A stretch of DNA of 16,601 nucleotides from Candidatus Saccharimonadota bacterium (GTDB lineage Bacteria > Patescibacteriota > Saccharimonadia > Saccharimonadales > UBA4665), in assembly GCA_027314795.1 (NCBI GenBank), contig DAHVAE010000005.1:1-16601 (forward strand), read 5' to 3'. The notes beneath the pieces are model-generated. The model was not told the DNA's origin. It made no database searches and worked only from the letters and a program-made list of their open reading frames with translations. Below are positions 13,641-16,601 of this stretch, one piece after another. The stretch's first letter is position 1; each line of letters starts with the position of its first letter. Position numbers and translations under genes: made by a program.

Positions 13641-14582
13641 ATGTTTACAACTTTTATTGTAAAACCACTATTTAATATACTCATCTTTATCTATGCCATC
13701 TTGCCAGGGCACAACTTTGGTTTGGCTCTGATTATCTTTACCATCCTGTTTCGTCTAGCTCTTTGGCCACTAGTTAAAAAACAGCTTCACCAAGCTAAAG
13801 CTATGCGTAAACTACAGCCTGAGCTAGCCAGAATTAAAAAAGAAACTAAAGGCGACAAACAAAAAGAAGGCCAAATGATCATGGAGCTATACAAAGAAAA
13901 AGGGGTCAAACCACTTGGTACTTTGCCAATTCTAGCTATCCAGTTGGTTATATTATGGGGGCTATATGATGGCATAAGAAAATTAATATCTGATCCTCAC
14001 CAGATCATTGCTTTTTCATATTCTTGGATTCAACACCTGCCATGGATGAAAGAACTGGCAGCCAATATTCATCTCTTTGATAACACCTTATTTGGCATAG
14101 TTAACTTAAGTAAACCCGCTCTGGCCTCAGGCGGTATTTACTGGCCGGCAATGATCATTGTTGTCTTAAGCGCCGTCAGCCAATACTACCAATCTAAACA
14201 ACTAATGCCGACCACTAAGAGCCAAAAGGGTATAAGACAAATCATGAAAGAAGCTGGCTCAGGCAAGCAAGCTGATCAAAGTGAAGTTAGTGCTGCGGTC
14301 GGCAGAAGTACTCAGTACCTTCTTCCTGTTATGATCTTCATATTCACTGTTAATATTCCGTCAGCCCTAAGCCTTTATTGGTTAACTAGTGGTGTAGTCG
14401 CCTTCGTCCAACAAAAAATTGCATTAAAAGAAGATGAAGAAGAAATGGAAGAGCTTGCAGATAAACCAGTTAGAGATTTAAGTACTGTTCAAGAAGCTCA
14501 ACTAGTTGAAAAAACACCTCCTACTAAAACAACTAAACCTCCAAGCAAAAAGAAAAAGGTTAAAAAGAGGAAAAAGCGATGA
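13641..14582 (+). CDS. yidC: Membrane protein insertase YidC/Oxa1 family
   Basis: YidC inserts and folds inner-membrane proteins, alone or with SecYEG. The 313-residue protein lacks the large periplasmic domain of Gram-negative YidC and fits the shorter monoderm type, but has no lipoprotein cysteine near the start. About five hydrophobic segments are visible. The family's FTILFRLALWPL contains the conserved groove arginine (R38), and the cytoplasmic loop HQAKAMRKLQPELARIKKE is characteristic, as is PVMIFIFTVNIPSALSLYW. The C-terminus is a strongly basic tail (PPSKKKKVKKRKKR) that in other bacteria helps bind ribosomes. Its TGA overlaps the next ATG (ATGA, 14579-14582), so jag is translationally coupled. 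Confidence 0.96.
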   Translation: MFTTFIVKPLFNILIFIYAILPGHNFGLALIIFTILFRLALWPLVKKQLHQAKAMRKLQPELARIKKETKGDKQKEGQMIMELYKEKGVKPLGTLPILAIQLVILWGLYDGIRKLISDPHQIIAFSYSWIQHLPWMKELAANIHLFDNTLFGIVNLSKPALASGGIYWPAMIIVVLSAVSQYYQSKQLMPTTKSQKGIRQIMKEAGSGKQADQSEVSAAVGRSTQYLLPVMIFIFTVNIPSALSLYWLTSGVVAFVQQKIALKEDEEEMEELADKPVRDLSTVQEAQLVEKTPPTKTTKPPSKKKKVKKRKKR

Positions 14583-15046
14583 ACAGTTCAACGGAAGAAG
14601 CCATAGTTTTTGCTAAGAAATATCTAGAAGACCTACTGTCTTTTTTTGGTTTAAACACTGATGTTTATGCTACAAGTGATGACGATGTCATCCAGCTAAG
14701 TGTACCTAGTACCCATCTCAATGGTTTTCTAATTGGTCAAAGAGGTGAGAATATGCGTTCACTGCAATATTTAACCTCAACAGCCTTAAAAAACAATGAT
14801 TACGAACATACTCGAGTTAATGTCGATATTGCTGACTACAAAAAACAGCGAGCCGATCGACTAAAAGAAAAGGCTGAGGAATGGATGAAAGAGGTAAGAG
14901 ATTCAAAAAAACCAATGAAATTAGAGCCCATGAATGCCTCTGATAGAAGAGTAATCCACAAATTAGCTGCTGAATATAACATAACTAGCGAATCAGAAGG
15001 TGAAGGCAGGGACCGTCATATAGTCTTAAATCCACCAAAAGACTAA
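14579..15046 (+). CDS. jag: Jag/KhpB-like RNA-binding protein (KH and R3H domains)
   Basis: This cytoplasmic single-strand nucleic acid-binding protein is nearly always encoded beside yidC; in Gram-positive relatives it acts with KhpA in RNA binding and cell-shape control. The 155-residue chain has a KH domain (about 20-85) with the loop LIGQRGENMRSLQYL (GQRG at 53-56) and an R3H domain (about 110-152) with the R-x3-H core RRVIH (R123, H127) and a DRHIVL ending. The N-terminal Jag_N domain of Firmicutes proteins is missing, so it is a short form. Its stop overlaps the convergent glycosyltransferase by four bases. Confidence 0.93.
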   Translation: MNSSTEEAIVFAKKYLEDLLSFFGLNTDVYATSDDDVIQLSVPSTHLNGFLIGQRGENMRSLQYLTSTALKNNDYEHTRVNVDIADYKKQRADRLKEKAEEWMKEVRDSKKPMKLEPMNASDRRVIHKLAAEYNITSESEGEGRDRHIVLNPPKD

Positions 15047-16131
15047 TCTTCTAAAGCCCGTTTATATACCAAAAGAGTTTGTCTGGCCATTCTCTCCCAG
15101 GAATACTTAGAAGCTTGTTTATGGCCTCTTTTAATCAATTCTTCACGTAGTTTACGGTCTCTTAAAACTTTAGATATGGCATCACCGATATCTCCAACAT
15201 CGAGTGGATTAAAATATTCTGCGGCCTCACCATATATTTCTGGCAGGCAAGTAGCGTTACTAGATACCACTGGTGCGCTGTGAACCATAGCCTCAAGCCC
15301 AGGCAGCCCAAAACCCTCACTTAAAGAAGGGAAGATATAGGCTTGGCAGTTTTCATAAAGCCATCTAAGCTGACTTTCAGATACAAAGTCAGTAAATATA
15401 ACGTTTTTAATGCCTTTTACCTTCTTTTCAAGCTGCTCATAATTAAAGTCCTTCTTGCCAGCCAGTACTAGGTTGAGGCTTGGATACTTAACTTGCAGTA
15501 TCTCAAATGCCTCAACTAATCTACCAAGGTTTTTATGAGGAGTTGTTCTGCCAACATACATAATAAATTGTTTACCAACCAGTTTCTTGATAGGGTCAGC
15601 TTTTACTTTTATTTTGTCTGCTGCCTCATAAGTAACCGTAAACTTACCAGAAGATTGCCCAGTAAACTTCATAACATCTTTTTTAACAAATTCTGAAGGT
15701 GTTATAAGACATACTGATTTATTGGCCACTATTCTATTTACCCATTTGTACAAGAATTGTTTAATTGCATAAATAACAGGATTCTTTTCTGGGTTCTTAA
15801 ATCTAGTCCCAGTAAGATCCTGCATGGTTGTAACAACCTTACCCCTATATAAAATCGGTTGTTGAACCATCGGGAAGTGAACTAGATCAGCATCCATGCT
15901 GTTTATTTCTCTTAAGAACTTAATCTGTTCAGCGAAAGTATACTCCTTAACATTAGTTTCATGAATATAATAATTAGGGGCTATCTTTTTTAAATAATCT
16001 ACACGGTGAGCTTTAGCTATTAAGTTAATGTCGTAATCTGGATCTATCTTAGCGATATATTCGATCAACTTATCAACATATCGCCCAGTAGTAGTTCCTG
16101 ACTCTCTAGCATCAATTACTATTAAACTCAT
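15043..16131 (-). CDS. GT4-family (GT-B fold) glycosyltransferase
   Basis: The 362-residue protein is a cytoplasmic or membrane-associated retaining glycosyltransferase that uses a nucleotide sugar to extend a lipid-linked or surface glycan. The N-terminal half starts MSLIVIDARESGTTTGRYVD and holds the acceptor side; TPSEFVKKDV (144-153) is a typical linker-region motif. The C-terminal donor domain contains FIMYVGRTTPHKN (189-201), VLAGKKD, and the E-x7-E motif SEGFGLPGLEAM (E272 and E280), followed by VVSSNATCLPEIYGEAA. These are diagnostic of GT4. The sugar is not predictable, though the divergent gmd neighbour suggests GDP-mannose-derived sugars. No clear Shine-Dalgarno precedes the ATG; TATTAT sits six bases upstream, so leaderless expression is possible. 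Confidence 0.92.
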   Translation of the reverse strand: MSLIVIDARESGTTTGRYVDKLIEYIAKIDPDYDINLIAKAHRVDYLKKIAPNYYIHETNVKEYTFAEQIKFLREINSMDADLVHFPMVQQPILYRGKVVTTMQDLTGTRFKNPEKNPVIYAIKQFLYKWVNRIVANKSVCLITPSEFVKKDVMKFTGQSSGKFTVTYEAADKIKVKADPIKKLVGKQFIMYVGRTTPHKNLGRLVEAFEILQVKYPSLNLVLAGKKDFNYEQLEKKVKGIKNVIFTDFVSESQLRWLYENCQAYIFPSLSEGFGLPGLEAMVHSAPVVSSNATCLPEIYGEAAEYFNPLDVGDIGDAISKVLRDRKLREELIKRGHKQASKYSWERMARQTLLVYKRALED

Positions 16132-16158
16132 AATGAAATAATATCTTAAACTTACAAA

Positions 16159-16167
16159 TGTTATACT
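16159..16167 (+). promoter_or_regulatory. Extended -10 promoter of the GDP-mannose dehydratase gene
   Basis: TGTTATACT is an extended -10 element identical over nine bases to the one preceding the PrgI operon at 5195-5203. No matching -35 is seen, as is common for extended -10 promoters. The predicted start gives a leader of roughly 28 bases with a GAGGG ribosome binding site. Confidence 0.5.
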
Positions 16168-16201
16168 AAACTTTACTAGAGAATATAGAAAGAGGGAAGC
16201 T

Positions 16202-16601
16202 ATGCCAACAGCATTAATAACTGGGATAACTGGCCAAGATGGCCACCATTTATCTGAACTTCTAAACGAAAAAGGTTATACGGTGTACGGTATAATACGT
16301 GGCCAGTTCAACCCTAAAAAAACTAGGATTGAGCAAGAACAACCGTATATAAAACTAATTGAAGCCGACTTAACCGACCAAACCTCGCTAGTCAGAGCTA
16401 TCGAAATAGCGAACCCAGACGAGGTATATAACCTTGCTGCTGTCAGTCATGTTGGATATTCATTTAAAAACCCAGCTTTAACTGCAGAAATAACTGGTGT
16501 TGGTGTCTTGAAGATGCTGGAAGCGATACGCTTAACCGGACTAGACAAAAAGACCAGATTTTATCAGGCATCAACATCAGAAATGTTTGGAGGACTTGAC
16601 T
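16202..16601 (+). CDS. gmd: GDP-mannose 4,6-dehydratase (5' part, cut by window edge)
   Basis: The enzyme converts GDP-mannose to GDP-4-keto-6-deoxymannose, the entry step to GDP-fucose, GDP-rhamnose and related sugars. The visible 133 residues start MPTALITGITGQDGHHLSEL with the NADP-binding G-x2-G-x2-G (G8, G11, G14). YGIIRG, the segment YNLAAVSHVGYSF and the catalytic region FYQASTSEMFG follow, all matching GMD almost residue for residue. Members are usually about 320-370 residues, so roughly the first third to two-fifths is present; the frame is open to the edge. GAGGG lies about six bases before the ATG. It is divergent from the GT4 gene across 70 bp, and both likely belong to a surface-glycan locus continuing to the right. 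Confidence 0.94.
   Translation, partial: MPTALITGITGQDGHHLSELLNEKGYTVYGIIRGQFNPKKTRIEQEQPYIKLIEADLTDQTSLVRAIEIANPDEVYNLAAVSHVGYSFKNPALTAEITGVGVLKMLEAIRLTGLDKKTRFYQASTSEMFGGLD

Noticed and set aside
1-16601. tRNA genes, CRISPR arrays, insertion sequences, phage attachment repeats or riboswitches
   Set aside because: No cloverleaf, regular spaced repeats, transposase, terminal inverted repeats or known riboswitch core were seen on either strand; this was by eye only.

Overview
The window looks like a chromosomal segment around the replication origin of a low-GC member of the Candidate Phyla Radiation, most likely a Candidatus Saccharibacteria (TM7) relative. The placement is an inference. It rests on the combination of a classic origin neighbourhood, a PrgI / TraC-like / VirB4 cassette with an array of small two-helix TrbC/VirB2-like pilins, very tight gene packing, and TGA used as a normal stop (pilin genes, yidC), which argues against the UGA-recoded CPR lineages. 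No lipoprotein or outer-membrane machinery is visible, as expected of a monoderm.

Layout. (1) 1-2633: a possible 5' end of a minus-strand gene at the left edge, a two-helix membrane protein of unknown function (-), an Hsp20 small heat-shock protein (+) and a polytopic GT-C type glycosyltransferase (+). (2) 2630-5163: six consecutive minus-strand genes for small TrbC/VirB2-like pilin-type proteins, transcribed towards the left edge, the first four coupled by ATGA or TAATG junctions. Every one carries a cysteine pair before its membrane hairpin. (3) 5212-9054: a divergent plus-strand operon encoding a PrgI-family membrane protein, a TraC-like protein resembling a detached VirB4 N-terminal domain, and a VirB4-type ATPase. 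A 48-bp dyad-symmetric region separates the pilin and ATPase arms. (4) 9051-12832: recF, dnaN and dnaA on the minus strand, with a possible small unrecognised gene in the dnaA-dnaN gap. (5) 12833-13073: the dnaA-rpmH intergenic region, the best oriC candidate, with four DnaA-box-like 9-mers. (6) 13074-15046: rpmH, rnpA, yidC and jag (KH-R3H) on the plus strand, the canonical right flank of many bacterial origins; rpmH is only 45 codons. (7) 15043-16601: a GT4 glycosyltransferase (-) divergent from a GDP-mannose 4,6-dehydratase gene (+) that is cut by the window edge.

Working together: the dnaA-dnaN-recF block starts and supports replication. The rpmH-rnpA-yidC-jag block supplies a ribosomal protein, tRNA 5' processing, membrane insertion and an RNA-binding partner. 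The pilin array and the PrgI/TraC-like/VirB4 operon probably form one type IV secretion- or pilus-like surface machine, with VirB4 powering assembly or extraction of the pilin-type subunits. No relaxase, VirD4 coupling protein or VirB6/8/9/10-type gene is visible here, so it is either incomplete, completed elsewhere, or specialised for host contact, DNA uptake or secretion. The flanking glycosyltransferases and GDP-mannose dehydratase point to surface glycan synthesis.

The most striking features are the six-pilin cysteine-paired array beside a split VirB4, the symmetric bidirectional promoter between the two arms, and the fact that all three convergent gene pairs overlap by exactly 4 bp through their stop codons.
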